From the NCBI GenBank assembly GCA_002431395.1, contig DJEU01000018.1, positions 15,900 through 79,899 of the forward strand: a DNA stretch of 64,000 nucleotides, in the 5' to 3' direction. Each line of letters begins with the position of its first letter. Position 1 is the first letter of the stretch. The stretch is from Lachnoclostridium sp. UBA5890. Lineage in GTDB: Bacteria > Bacillota > Clostridia > Lachnospirales > Lachnospiraceae. The notes beneath the pieces are model-generated. The model saw only the letters and a list, made by a program, of their open reading frames with translations, was not told the DNA's origin and ran no database searches. Position numbers and translations under genes: made by a program. This document shows, piece after piece, positions 49,622-59,440 of this stretch.

Positions 49622-51886
49622 ATGAAAAAGAAACTGGAAGATTATATGGACTGGCCGAAGATCGAAGATCTGGAATATGCCGAATGCAGGAACGTGGAAG
49701 ACGTTCTGGGAGCGGCGGTAGTCGAAGACGGCATCTTGTTCCGCTGTTTCTTTCCGGAAGCGGATAAAGTGCTGATCAAGATCAAAGGGAAAAGCCGTAC
49801 GGTCATTATGAAGAAGATGGATGACTGTGGTTATTTCGCGGCATTGATGGTTGGTAAGAAGATACCGGAATACACATATCAGGTACAATATAAAACCGGG
49901 AAAATGGAAATTGTTGACAGTTATGCGACGGACCATTTTGTGGATGCGATGGATGAAGTCATGTTTGCCGGTGGAGAGCATGACAAAATCTACGAGAAAC
50001 TTGGAGCACACCCGGGGCATGTGGCAGGATATGCCGGTACGTGGTTTGCCGTCTGGGCACCGAATGCGGTCAGCGTCAGTGTTGTCGGTGATTTTAACAA
50101 CTGGGATGGCAGACTTCATCCGATGCGCCGCCTCGAAAGTGGTATCTTTGAGTTGTTTGTACCGGAAGTCGGCGACGGCGATATTTACAAATACGAAGTT
50201 CACGGATACGATGGAAAAACTGTGATGAAGGCTGATCCGTATGGCTTTTATGCCGAAAAACGTCCGGCAAGTGCAAGTATTGTCTGGAGTATTGACGAAT
50301 ATGAGTGGCAGGATGCAGACTGGCTGAAAAAGAGAAAACAGACCAATTGGAAGAAAGCGCCGATGGTTATTTATGAGATGCACCTTGGATCTTTTGAAAA
50401 ACCGATGGGCGGCGGTTTTTATACCTATCGTGAACTGGCAGACAAAACTGCAGAATATTGTAAAAAAATGGGATATACACACGTGGAACTTATGCCGGTG
50501 ATGGAACATCCGCTGGATGCTTCCTGGGGGTACCAGGTCATCGGGTATTATGCGCCGACTTCGCGTTATGGAACACCGGAAGACTTTATGTATTTCGTCG
50601 ATCACCTGCATCAGGCGGGAATTGGCGTGATCTTAGACTGGGTTCCGGCACATTTTCCAAAAGACGAACATGGACTGGGACGTTTTGACGGCACTTGTCT
50701 GTATGAACACCTCGATAAAAGGCAGGGTGAACATCCACACTGGGGAACGCTCATTTACAATTACGGTCGTCCGCAGGTGGCGAATTACCTTATCGCCAAT
50801 GCATTATTTTGGCTGGAACAGTATCACGCAGACGGACTTCGCCTTGATGCCGTAGCGTCTATGCTTTATCTCGATTATGGCAAGCAGGATGGGGAATGGA
50901 TCGCCAATATGTACGGCGGCAATGAAAATCTTGAAGCCATCGAATTTTTAAAGAAATTGAATCAAAAGATCAAAGACCGCAAAGACGGAAGCCTTTCGAT
51001 TGCAGAAGAATCGACGGCGTGGCCGATGGTAACCGGAAATATCGAAGAAGGCGGTCTGGGATTTGACTTCAAATGGAATATGGGCTGGATGAATGATTAT
51101 CTCGAATACATCAAGACGGATCCACTTTTCCGCAAAGGCCGTCATGGCATGATCACATTTAGTATGGTTTACCAGTATTCGGAAAATTTCATGCTTGTAT
51201 TTTCTCACGATGAAGTGGTACATATGAAGGGATCCATGTACCAGAAAATGCCGGGAACACCGGCACAGAAACTTGCCGGACTGCGTCAGAGTTTTGGTTA
51301 TATGGCAGCACATCCGGGCAAAAAGTTACTGTTTATGGGACAGGATTTCGGACAGATCAGCGAATGGAGCGAAGAGCGGGGACTTGACTGGAACCTGCTT
51401 GCAGACGGAAAAGCGATGGCAAGTGATACCGGCGAAGTGATTCAGGTAAAATCGTCCCATCGGATGCTTCAGGACTTTGTCACGGATCTTTGGAAATTTT
51501 ATAAGGCACATCCGGCAATGTATGCCTGGGATGAGATTCCGGACGGATTTGAGTGGGTCAGCATGTTGGATGCCGATCACAGTGTCATTGCCTTTATGCG
51601 CGAAGCAGAGGACGAAAAGCTGCTCGTTGTATGCAACTTTACTCCGGTTTGCTATCCCGAATTTAAGTTAGGCGTGCCGTATGCCGGAAAATATAAAGAG
51701 ATCTTAAACAGTGATGCAATCGTGTATGGTGGCGAAAATCATACCAATCCGCGTTTAAAAAACAGTAAAAAGGAAAAAATGGATGGTATGGAGCAGAGTA
51801 TTACTTTTACGCTGGCTCCGACCGCGATCCAGATTTTCAGTTATCAGCCGGAACAGCCGGTAAATCGTAAAAGAAAGAAGAAATGA
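49622..51886 (+). CDS. glgB: 1,4-alpha-glucan branching enzyme
   Basis: The 754-residue GH13 enzyme introduces alpha-1,6 branches into glycogen. An extra N-terminal segment (to about 135) precedes the CBM48 module (FAVWAPNAVSVSVVGDFNNWDGRLHPM). The catalytic barrel has YEMHLGSF, HVELMPVMEHPLDASWGYQ, the nucleophile Asp in DGLRLDAVASMLYLDY (about 404), Glu in IAEESTAWP (about 461) and FSHDEVVHMKGSM. The C-terminal all-beta domain is present. No other glg gene is adjacent, so the glycogen operon is split in this genome. The ribosome site is AAAGGAG. Confidence 0.95.
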   Translation: MKKKLEDYMDWPKIEDLEYAECRNVEDVLGAAVVEDGILFRCFFPEADKVLIKIKGKSRTVIMKKMDDCGYFAALMVGKKIPEYTYQVQYKTGKMEIVDSYATDHFVDAMDEVMFAGGEHDKIYEKLGAHPGHVAGYAGTWFAVWAPNAVSVSVVGDFNNWDGRLHPMRRLESGIFELFVPEVGDGDIYKYEVHGYDGKTVMKADPYGFYAEKRPASASIVWSIDEYEWQDADWLKKRKQTNWKKAPMVIYEMHLGSFEKPMGGGFYTYRELADKTAEYCKKMGYTHVELMPVMEHPLDASWGYQVIGYYAPTSRYGTPEDFMYFVDHLHQAGIGVILDWVPAHFPKDEHGLGRFDGTCLYEHLDKRQGEHPHWGTLIYNYGRPQVANYLIANALFWLEQYHADGLRLDAVASMLYLDYGKQDGEWIANMYGGNENLEAIEFLKKLNQKIKDRKDGSLSIAEESTAWPMVTGNIEEGGLGFDFKWNMGWMNDYLEYIKTDPLFRKGRHGMITFSMVYQYSENFMLVFSHDEVVHMKGSMYQKMPGTPAQKLAGLRQSFGYMAAHPGKKLLFMGQDFGQISEWSEERGLDWNLLADGKAMASDTGEVIQVKSSHRMLQDFVTDLWKFYKAHPAMYAWDEIPDGFEWVSMLDADHSVIAFMREAEDEKLLVVCNFTPVCYPEFKLGVPYAGKYKEILNSDAIVYGGENHTNPRLKNSKKEKMDGMEQSITFTLAPTAIQIFSYQPEQPVNRKRKKK

Positions 51887-51901
51887 GGGCAGTAAATCAA
51901 T

Positions 51902-54823
51902 ATGAAACAGGTAAAAGGTTATACGATCTTACAGAAACAGGAATTGAAAGAACTAAATGCGACAGGATATCTTTTGGAACATGACAAAACAAAAGCGAAA
52001 GTGGCAGCCATCGAAACGACGGACGACAATAAAGTGTTTTCCATCGGATTCCGTACTCCGCCAAAAGATTCTACAGGTGTAGCACACATCGTGGAACATA
52101 CGGTGCTCTGCGGGTCCAAAGAGTTTCCGGTAAAAGATCCGTTTATTGAACTGGCAAAGGGGTCGTTAAACACGTTTTTGAATGCCATGACCTATCCGGA
52201 TAAGACCGTTTATCCGGTGGCAAGCTGCAATGATAAGGATTTCCAGAATTTGATGCATGTGTATATGGATGCGGTCTTTTATCCGAATATTTACAAAGAA
52301 GAGAAGATCTTTAAACAGGAAGGATGGCACTACCACCTGGATTCTGTCGATGGACCTTTGACCTATAACGGTGTTGTATTTAATGAGATGAAGGGAGTCT
52401 TTTCCTCTCCGGAGCAGCTGATCGAGCGAAAGATCCAGCAGTCGTTGTATCCGGATACCAGCTATGGGTTTGAATCCGGTGGAGATCCGGTGGATATTCC
52501 GGATCTGACCTATCCGAATTACCTTGACTTCCACAGCAAATACTATCATCCGTCAAACAGTTACATCTATCTTTACGGCGATATGGATATGGAAGAAAAA
52601 TTAACATGGATGGATGAAAAATATCTGTCTCATTTTGATTATCTGAAAGTGGATTCCGAGATTAAACCACAAAAGGCATTTGATAAGCCGGCGGAAGTGG
52701 ATGCTTTTTATTCTCTTGCGGAAGGGGAATCGGACAAAGATAAGTCCTATATCAGCTACAATGCCGTAACTGGAAATTCGCTCGACCGTGATCTTTACAT
52801 CGCGTTTCAGGTGCTAAATTATGTGCTGATTCAGGGCGTGGGCGCACCGGTCAAACAGGCACTTGTCGATGCAGGGATCGGAAGCGAGATCATCAGCTTC
52901 TTTGAAGAGAGCATCTGCCAGCCATTTTTCTCAATCATTGCGAAAAATACGGAAGTGTCAAAAAAGGAAGAATTTGTAAAAATTATCCGCGAAGAACTGG
53001 AGAAACTCGTAAAAGAAGGAATCAATAAAGACTCTCTGAATGCGGGACTGAATGCCCTTGAGTTCCGTTACCGTGAGGCAGACTTTGGTTCCTATCCAAA
53101 GGGATTGATGTATGGTCTTCAGATGTTTGACAGCTGGCTTTATGACAGCGAAAAACCATTTATCCACATCAGCGCGAATGATACATTTAAACGTCTTCGT
53201 GAGAAAATGGAAGACGGATATTTTGAATCTCTGATTCAGACGTATCTTTTGGACAATACACACCGTTCTATCGTGACGGCAGCACCGAAAACAGGACTTA
53301 CTGCGGAGCAGGATCGTGCGGAGGCAGAAAAATGTCAGAAATATTTTGACACGCTTTCTCAGGAAGAAAAAGAAAACCTTGTGCGTGAGACAGAAGAACT
53401 GACCCGCTATCAGGAAGAACCGACACCAAAAGAAGATTTGGAAAAGATTCCGTTATTGTCCCGCGAAGACATTGGAAAGAAAGCCCTTCCATTTTCCAAT
53501 ATTGAGAAAGATGTAAAGGGGATTAAGGTTCTTCACCACGATTATTTTACCAATGGAATTTACTATATTGATCTATACTTTGATATCAAACCGCTTCTGG
53601 CAGAATATGCGCCGTATATCAGCCTTTTGACATCGCTGATCGGCTGCGTGGATACGGATGCGCATGATAAATTGGCATTTTCCAACGAGATTTTGCAAAA
53701 TGCAGGAGATTTTACGTTTGATACCCTGCTGTCACGGAAATACAAACAGCCGAAGGAGTATAAGGCGTTCATGATCTTCCGTGCCAAAGTGTTCGAGGAA
53801 AAGACAGAAAAAGTATTTGAGCTGTTGGATGAGGCATTGAAAACGTCACATCTGGATGATGAAAAACGTTTGAAAGAAATCGTAAGTGAGAACGCATCGG
53901 CATTGTATATGCGACTGATTTCTGCCGGACATAGTACGGCGGTCAATCGTGCGCTTTCGTACGGCTCCCGGATGGGAAAATATGACGAGGCGATGAATGG
54001 AATATCCTACTACCGCTTCTTAAAGCAGTTAAATGATCATTTTGACGAATACAAAGAGAATACGATCGCCATCTTGAAAATGCTTGTGAAAGAAATCTTT
54101 ACAAAGGATAAGATGATGGCAGGAATTACCTGTGCGAAGGATGCGTATGACGGATTTGAAAAAGCGTTCGTGAAATTTGCCGAAAAGATGCCGAAAAAAA
54201 TGGAAGAAGATGGAAATATACAGCCACAGATCTCTTTTGATGATATGCACCAGAATGAGGGATTTAAGACAGCAGGACAGGTACAGTATGTGGCGCGAAG
54301 TGGAAATTTCGTAGACCGCGGTGTCCCATACCATGGTTCTTACCGTGTCGTACGTGCCATGCTCAGTTATGGATTCCTGTGGAATGAAGTCCGTGTGAAA
54401 GGCGGTGCGTATGGTGTTATGTGTGGATTCCCAAGTTCGGGAGATGGATATTTCGTATCTTACCGCGATCCGAAATTGGCTGAGACAAATGAAACATACA
54501 AAAAGGTGGCAGAATATCTGCGGTCTTACGTGGCTGAAGAGCGTGAGATGACAAAATCCATCATCGGTACGATCAGTGCGGTAGATACACCATTGACACC
54601 GAAAACCAAAGGAAGCCGTTCCATGGGAGCTTATTTTTCGGAAATGAAAGTGGAAGATGTCCAAAAAGAAAGAGATGAGATACTTTCTACATCTGTAGAA
54701 GATATTCGCCGCGCAGCCGATATGGTGGATGCAATATTGGCAGATGGCCGGATCTGCGTTCTTGGAAATGAAGAAAAAGTAAAAGAAAATGCAGAATTGT
54801 TTGGCTGCATCGATACGTTATAA
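51902..54823 (+). CDS. M16C zinc metallopeptidase (presequence-protease-like)
   Basis: The 973-residue protein is an insulinase-type M16C peptidase. The inverted zinc motif is HIVEH in VAHIVEHTVLCGSKEFPVKDPF (about 62-66), followed by the distal glutamate region GSLNTFLNAMTYPDKTVYP. FNEMKGVFSS and YHPSNSYIYLYGD belong to the N-half, and RVKGGAYGVMCGF to the C-half. The two halves form a closed chamber that cuts short unstructured peptides. There is no signal peptide, so it acts in the cytosol, probably recycling peptides. It follows glgB by 15 nt and precedes era by 20 nt. Confidence 0.92.
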   Translation: MKQVKGYTILQKQELKELNATGYLLEHDKTKAKVAAIETTDDNKVFSIGFRTPPKDSTGVAHIVEHTVLCGSKEFPVKDPFIELAKGSLNTFLNAMTYPDKTVYPVASCNDKDFQNLMHVYMDAVFYPNIYKEEKIFKQEGWHYHLDSVDGPLTYNGVVFNEMKGVFSSPEQLIERKIQQSLYPDTSYGFESGGDPVDIPDLTYPNYLDFHSKYYHPSNSYIYLYGDMDMEEKLTWMDEKYLSHFDYLKVDSEIKPQKAFDKPAEVDAFYSLAEGESDKDKSYISYNAVTGNSLDRDLYIAFQVLNYVLIQGVGAPVKQALVDAGIGSEIISFFEESICQPFFSIIAKNTEVSKKEEFVKIIREELEKLVKEGINKDSLNAGLNALEFRYREADFGSYPKGLMYGLQMFDSWLYDSEKPFIHISANDTFKRLREKMEDGYFESLIQTYLLDNTHRSIVTAAPKTGLTAEQDRAEAEKCQKYFDTLSQEEKENLVRETEELTRYQEEPTPKEDLEKIPLLSREDIGKKALPFSNIEKDVKGIKVLHHDYFTNGIYYIDLYFDIKPLLAEYAPYISLLTSLIGCVDTDAHDKLAFSNEILQNAGDFTFDTLLSRKYKQPKEYKAFMIFRAKVFEEKTEKVFELLDEALKTSHLDDEKRLKEIVSENASALYMRLISAGHSTAVNRALSYGSRMGKYDEAMNGISYYRFLKQLNDHFDEYKENTIAILKMLVKEIFTKDKMMAGITCAKDAYDGFEKAFVKFAEKMPKKMEEDGNIQPQISFDDMHQNEGFKTAGQVQYVARSGNFVDRGVPYHGSYRVVRAMLSYGFLWNEVRVKGGAYGVMCGFPSSGDGYFVSYRDPKLAETNETYKKVAEYLRSYVAEEREMTKSIIGTISAVDTPLTPKTKGSRSMGAYFSEMKVEDVQKERDEILSTSVEDIRRAADMVDAILADGRICVLGNEEKVKENAELFGCIDTL

Positions 54824-54843
54824 GCGAAGGAAAGGAGCAGCAG

Positions 54844-55764
54844 ATGGAGGAGAATAAAACAAAAGAGCCGTTTAAATCGGGATTTGTGTCACTGGTAGGA
54901 AGACCAAATGTCGGGAAGTCTACGTTGATGAACCGCATTATCGGACAGAAGATCGCGATTACGAGCAATAAGCCACAGACGACGAGAAACCGGATTCAGA
55001 CGGTGTATCATGATGACAGAGGACAGATTGTCTTTTTGGACACACCGGGAATCCACAAGGCAAAAAATAAACTCGGCGAGTACATGGTTACAGTGGCAGA
55101 GCGTACATTTGACGAAGTGGATATGATCCTGTGGCTGGTGGAAGCGACGACTTTTATCGGAAAAGGAGAGCGCCACATCGCGGAACAGTTGAAAAAAGCT
55201 CATATTCCGGTTATTCTGGTTATGAATAAGATTGATACGGTGAAAAAAGAAGAACTTCTTGCCTGTATTGATGCCTATCAGCAGATCATGGAGTTTGATG
55301 AGATCGTTCCGGTTTCTGCGTGGACCGGAGAAAGTGTGGATCATCTTGTTGACGTGATGTTCCGCTATCTGGAAGAAGGACCGGCATTTTATGATGACGA
55401 TACGGTGACAGATCAGCCGGTGCGTCAGATCGTAGCAGAGCTGATCCGCGAAAAAGCACTTCGCCTGCTGGCAGATGAGATCCCGCATGGCATTGCGGTG
55501 GCGGTAGACCAGATGAAACTTCGCCATAACAATAAAAATATGTATGATATCGACGCGACGATCATCTGTGAACGCGATTCCCATAAAGGAATCATTATCG
55601 GAAAGCAGGGGCAGATGCTGAAAAAGATCGGTACGCAGGCGCGGCGTGAGATTGAAGAAATGCTTCAGAAAAAGGTCAACCTGAAACTATGGGTCAAAGT
55701 AAAGAAAGACTGGCGTGACAGCGATTTTCTTTTGAAGAATTTCGGTTATGATAAGAAAGAATAA
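54844..55764 (+). CDS. era: GTPase Era
   Basis: This 306-residue GTPase binds 16S rRNA near its 3' end during small-subunit assembly. G1 is GRPNVGKST (19-27), the effector loop is NKPQTTRNRIQTV, G3 is DTPGIHKAKNKLGEYM, and G4 is NKID. The C-terminal KH domain has ERDSHKGIIIGKQGQMLKKIGTQARREIE and a family-typical end WRDSDFLLKNFGYD. Length is normal. It is followed by a small ORF and recO, the conserved era-(yqzL)-recO arrangement of Firmicutes. Confidence 0.97.
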   Translation: MEENKTKEPFKSGFVSLVGRPNVGKSTLMNRIIGQKIAITSNKPQTTRNRIQTVYHDDRGQIVFLDTPGIHKAKNKLGEYMVTVAERTFDEVDMILWLVEATTFIGKGERHIAEQLKKAHIPVILVMNKIDTVKKEELLACIDAYQQIMEFDEIVPVSAWTGESVDHLVDVMFRYLEEGPAFYDDDTVTDQPVRQIVAELIREKALRLLADEIPHGIAVAVDQMKLRHNNKNMYDIDATIICERDSHKGIIIGKQGQMLKKIGTQARREIEEMLQKKVNLKLWVKVKKDWRDSDFLLKNFGYDKKE

Positions 55765-55869
55765 CGGGTCCGGATTTTCGCAATCGTTACAGATGGAATA
55801 AAATCCCTCGTATAGATGGTTTCTGATGTGGAGAAGATAGTAATATCAATAACGACGGAGGAAGCCATT

Positions 55870-56073
55870 ATGAACAATAAGTTTTGGAATGAATTTTATC
55901 AATCCGGAAAGATTTCGGATTATCTGAATTATGTAAATTCATCGGAACATACGGCACGTTCTCAAAGCACATTTGGAAGCAGCCGCTATTCGGATGAGAT
56001 GGAGAAGATGCAGGATGCAGGAAAAAGTGACAGGAATGGTTCTTTCGGGGACTCCCGTGGGGGAATACGATAA
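55870..56073 (+). CDS. YqzL-like small protein overlapping recO
   Basis: This 67-residue protein begins MNNKFWNEFYQSGKISDYLNYV, which resembles the W-x-x-F-x-x-(S/T)-G-x-x-x-x-Y-L pattern of YqzL. In B. subtilis YqzL is a 47-residue protein encoded between era and recO. CGGAGG (55856-55861) precedes the ATG at good spacing. The C-terminal half (SRYSDEMEKMQDAG) runs 59 nt into recO in another frame, unlike the short Bacillus version, so translation of recO is probably coupled to it. Function is unknown. The Ser/Arg-rich end may be an incidental product of the overlap. Confidence 0.65.
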   Translation: MNNKFWNEFYQSGKISDYLNYVNSSEHTARSQSTFGSSRYSDEMEKMQDAGKSDRNGSFGDSRGGIR

Positions 56074-56770
56074 GCGGGTCGTGATCTTAACGCGGGAACG
56101 TGGCAAGATCTCCGCGTTTGCCAGAGGGGCAAGACGGCCAAAAAGTTCCCTGATCGCAGCGAGTGAACCATTTACGTTTGGTGAATTTGAACTTTACCGC
56201 GGAAGGGATTCCTATACGATCTCTTCGGTAAATGTGAAAAATTATTTTTCGGACATCCGGGAAGAATTGGAAGATATTTACATGGGCATGTATTTCTGTG
56301 AAGTGGCAGAATATGTGACAATGGAAAATATGGATACCCGGGAGATATTGAAATTGTTATACCAGTCTCTACGTGCTTTAAAAGTACCTTCCCTTTCCCG
56401 GGAACTGGTAAGACGGATCTACGAGTTTAAATTGATCGCTTTAAACGGGGAAGCTCCCCGTTTATTTGCGTGCATTGAGTGCGGAAGAAAAGACGAACTG
56501 TTTTATTTCCATCCACAGAAAGCCGGCATTTTGTGCGAAGTGTGTTATGAAAAAGAACCGTACAACGGACGCGGCGCATATCACATCAGTGGCTCGACGA
56601 CGTACATATTACAGCGTATCGTGGCATCCCCTGTGAAAACATTGTACACATTTTCTGTCTCAGAGCATGTGATGCAGGAATTAAATCTGGTTGTGAAGGA
56701 TTATTTTGAAAAACACGTCGACAAAAAATTTCAATCGGCGCAAATGTTAGATGATCTGCTGTTATTTTGA
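56015..56770 (+). CDS. recO: DNA repair protein RecO
   Basis: This protein of 251 residues works with RecR to load RecA on gapped DNA. The ATG at 56015 gives MQEKVTGMVLSGTPVGEYDKRVVILTRERGK, the family's OB-fold N-terminus; an earlier ATG would add a spurious Arg-rich stretch. LFACIECGRKDE and GILCEVCYEK form the Cys4 zinc site. FARGARRPKS is the conserved basic loop. It overlaps the YqzL-like ORF by 59 nt, with GGAG as ribosome site inside that ORF. It ends 85 nt before glnS. Confidence 0.93.
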   Translation: MQEKVTGMVLSGTPVGEYDKRVVILTRERGKISAFARGARRPKSSLIAASEPFTFGEFELYRGRDSYTISSVNVKNYFSDIREELEDIYMGMYFCEVAEYVTMENMDTREILKLLYQSLRALKVPSLSRELVRRIYEFKLIALNGEAPRLFACIECGRKDELFYFHPQKAGILCEVCYEKEPYNGRGAYHISGSTTYILQRIVASPVKTLYTFSVSEHVMQELNLVVKDYFEKHVDKKFQSAQMLDDLLLF

Positions 56771-56855
56771 GACAATGACAAAATTTTTGTCTTTCTTTTT
56801 CGAAAACTATGTGGTATCATATACAATATACGTGTGTTAAGGAGGCTTCAATTCA

Positions 56856-58544
56856 ATGGCAACAGAGAAGAGAGAGGAAGAAAAAGAAGAAGTTATTTCG
56901 AAAAACTTTATCGAACAGGAAATTGAAAAAGATCTTGCTGAAGGTGTCTATACCAATATTATGACACGTTTCCCACCCGAGCCAAACGGCTACCTGCATA
57001 TTGGACATGCAAAGTCGATCTTGCTCAATCAGGGACTGGCAAAAAAATATAATGGAACATTTAATCTTCGTTTTGACGATACAAACCCAACGAAGGAAAA
57101 GGAAGAATTTGTAAATTCTATTTTGGAAGATGTTGTTTGGATCTGCGGTGGAGAAAAACCACCGGTATATTTTGCGTCCAATTATTTTGACCAGATGTAT
57201 GAATGTGCGGTCAAATTGATCAAAAAAGGCAAAGCTTATGTATGTGACCTTACACCGGACGAGATCCGCGAGTACCGCGGAACCCTGACAGAGTCGGGAA
57301 AGAACAGTCCATACCGTGACCGTTCCGTAGAAGAAAATCTGGAATTATTTACCAAAATGAAAAATGGAGAATTTAAAGATGGCGAAAAGGTTCTCCGTGC
57401 TAAAATTGATATGAGTTCGCCAAATATCAATATGCGTGATCCGATCCTGTATCGTGTGGCACACATTACGCACCACAATACGGGCGACAAATGGTGCATT
57501 TATCCGATGTACGATTTTGCACATCCGATCGAAGATGCGGTAGAAGGAATCAGTCATTCCATCTGTACACTGGAATTTGAGGATCACCGCCCACTGTATG
57601 ACTGGGTTGTACGCGAGTGTGAATTTGAAGTACCACCTCGTCAGATCGAGTTTGCAAAGATGTATTTGACCAATGTAATTACCGGAAAACGATATATTAA
57701 GAAACTGGTAGAAGATGGTGTGGTAGACGGATGGGATGACCCACGTCTTGTTTCCATCACAGCACTTCGCCGCCGTGGATTTACGGCTTCGTCCATCCGT
57801 AAATTTATGGAACTTGCCGGTGTATCCAAGAGCAATAGTTCCGTAGATTATGCGATGCTTGAGTATTGTATCCGTGAAGATCTGAAGATGACACAGCCTC
57901 GTATGATGGCGATCTTAGATCCGATCAAACTGGTGATCACCAATTATCCGGAAGGCCAGGTAGAATATCTGGATGTGCCAAACAATCAGGAAAATCCGGA
58001 GATGGGTACGAGAAAAGTGCCATTTGCCAGAGAACTTTACATCGAGAGAGACGACTTTATGATTGAGCCTCCTCGTAAATATTTCCGTTTGTTCCCTGGA
58101 AATGAAGTACGTCTGATGAGTGCTTATTTTGTAACGTGCCAGGATTATGTGACCGATGAAAATGGAAAGGTAACGGAGATTCATTGTACGTACGATCCGG
58201 AGACAAAGAGTGGTTCCGGATTTACCGGAAGAAAAGTAAAAGGAACGATCCACTGGGTAGCTGCACCGACGGCAGCCACAGCGGAAGTGCGTTTGTACGA
58301 AAATCTTGTGGATGAAGAGAAAGGGGTTTACAATGAAGATGGTTCTGTCAACATTAACCCGGACTCTTTGAAAGTATTAGAGAATTGTTATGTGGAGCCG
58401 GCACTTGCGGAGGCAAAACCGGGAGACCGTTTTCAGTTTATGAGAACCGGATATTTTTGTGTAGATACGAAAGATACGACCGAAGGACATCAGGTATTTA
58501 ACCGTATCGTGTCATTGAAGAGTTCTTATCGCCCGGGAAAATAG
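56856..58544 (+). CDS. glnS: Glutaminyl-tRNA synthetase
   Basis: This 562-residue class I enzyme charges tRNA-Gln directly. HIGH is in PEPNGYLHIGHAKS (48-51), followed by FDDTNPTKE, DDP and GWDDPRLVSITALRRRGFTASSIRKFMELAGVSKSNSSVDY. The KMSKS position (about 273-279, E. coli VMSKRK) reads VITGKRYIKKL, so the canonical Ser-Lys is replaced. The C-terminal beta barrels bind the anticodon. Many Firmicutes lack GlnRS and use GatCAB; having GlnRS is common in Clostridia and implies a discriminating GluRS. AAGGAGG precedes the ATG. It heads a transcript with a DUF2225 gene 22 nt downstream. Confidence 0.93.
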   Translation: MATEKREEEKEEVISKNFIEQEIEKDLAEGVYTNIMTRFPPEPNGYLHIGHAKSILLNQGLAKKYNGTFNLRFDDTNPTKEKEEFVNSILEDVVWICGGEKPPVYFASNYFDQMYECAVKLIKKGKAYVCDLTPDEIREYRGTLTESGKNSPYRDRSVEENLELFTKMKNGEFKDGEKVLRAKIDMSSPNINMRDPILYRVAHITHHNTGDKWCIYPMYDFAHPIEDAVEGISHSICTLEFEDHRPLYDWVVRECEFEVPPRQIEFAKMYLTNVITGKRYIKKLVEDGVVDGWDDPRLVSITALRRRGFTASSIRKFMELAGVSKSNSSVDYAMLEYCIREDLKMTQPRMMAILDPIKLVITNYPEGQVEYLDVPNNQENPEMGTRKVPFARELYIERDDFMIEPPRKYFRLFPGNEVRLMSAYFVTCQDYVTDENGKVTEIHCTYDPETKSGSGFTGRKVKGTIHWVAAPTAATAEVRLYENLVDEEKGVYNEDGSVNINPDSLKVLENCYVEPALAEAKPGDRFQFMRTGYFCVDTKDTTEGHQVFNRIVSLKSSYRPGK

Positions 58545-58566
58545 TCCGGAGAGAATGGAGGCAGCT

Positions 58567-59406
58567 ATGGGTAATTTGTTCGCAGGACTGGAAAGTCTTG
58601 GGTTGAACATCAAGGATGACGTTGATGTTTATGAAAAAGAAAAGAAAGAAAATCAAAGTGTAGGTGTCAAAAAAGCACAGGTAAAGGAGATTCAGGAAGA
58701 AGATCTTTTGTTTGATAAGACCTACACCTGTCCGGTCTGTGACCATGAATTCAAGAGTAAAATGGTTCGTACCGGAAAGGCAAAATTAGTATCTGCTGAC
58801 ACGGATTTACGCCCGAAATATCAGGGGATTGATCCATTGAAATACGATGCGATCCTCTGCCCGAAATGCGGATATGCATCATTGAACCGTTATTTTAATT
58901 TTGTGATGTCTTCCCAGGCGAAGATGATCCGCGAAAAAATTTCCGCTACGTATCATTATGTACCGGAGGGCGAGAAAGTGTACACCTATGATGAGGCAAT
59001 TACCCGTCATAAGATGGCGCTTCTTAATACAATCGTAAAGCATGGAAAAACGAGTGAGAGAGCCTATACCTGTCTTAAAATCGCCTGGCTGTTCCGTGGA
59101 AAACGCGAAGAACTGATGAAAGGTGACTATAAGAAAGAAGAGGCAGCAGCGCTTCTGGCGGAAGAGAAAGAATTTTTGAAAAATGCACACGAAGGATTTG
59201 TGGCAGCATTTTCCAAAGAAGATTTTCCAATGTGTGGTATGGATGAATACACTGTGATGTATATGGTGGCGGAGCTGGCACGCCGGATTGGGAACAAAGA
59301 AGAGGCAAAACGCTGGATATCCAAAGTGCTTGTGGCAAAAGACGCAAACCGCCGTATCAAAGATAAAGCGCTGGCATTGAAAGAAATGCTGCAGCAGGAA
59401 GAGTAG
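58567..59406 (+). CDS. DUF2225 zinc-ribbon protein
   Basis: This protein of 279 residues has the DUF2225 pattern. FDKTYTCPVCDHEFKSKMVRTGKAKLV (C..C near residue 62) and YDAILCPKCGYASLNRYF form a Cys4 site. Helical TPR-like segments follow (AITRHKMALLNTIVKHGKTSERAYTCLKIAWLFRGK; DEYTVMYMVAELARRIGNKEEAKRWISKVL). Function is unknown. The ATG at 58567 is preferred because GGAGG (58557-58561) precedes it; an earlier in-frame ATG at 58555 overlaps that site. It follows glnS by 22 nt and precedes a metal-exporter-like gene by 34 nt. Confidence 0.85.
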   Translation: MGNLFAGLESLGLNIKDDVDVYEKEKKENQSVGVKKAQVKEIQEEDLLFDKTYTCPVCDHEFKSKMVRTGKAKLVSADTDLRPKYQGIDPLKYDAILCPKCGYASLNRYFNFVMSSQAKMIREKISATYHYVPEGEKVYTYDEAITRHKMALLNTIVKHGKTSERAYTCLKIAWLFRGKREELMKGDYKKEEAAALLAEEKEFLKNAHEGFVAAFSKEDFPMCGMDEYTVMYMVAELARRIGNKEEAKRWISKVLVAKDANRRIKDKALALKEMLQQEE

Positions 59407-59440
59407 ACAGCAGATGCTGGTAGAATGGAGAGTATGATCG

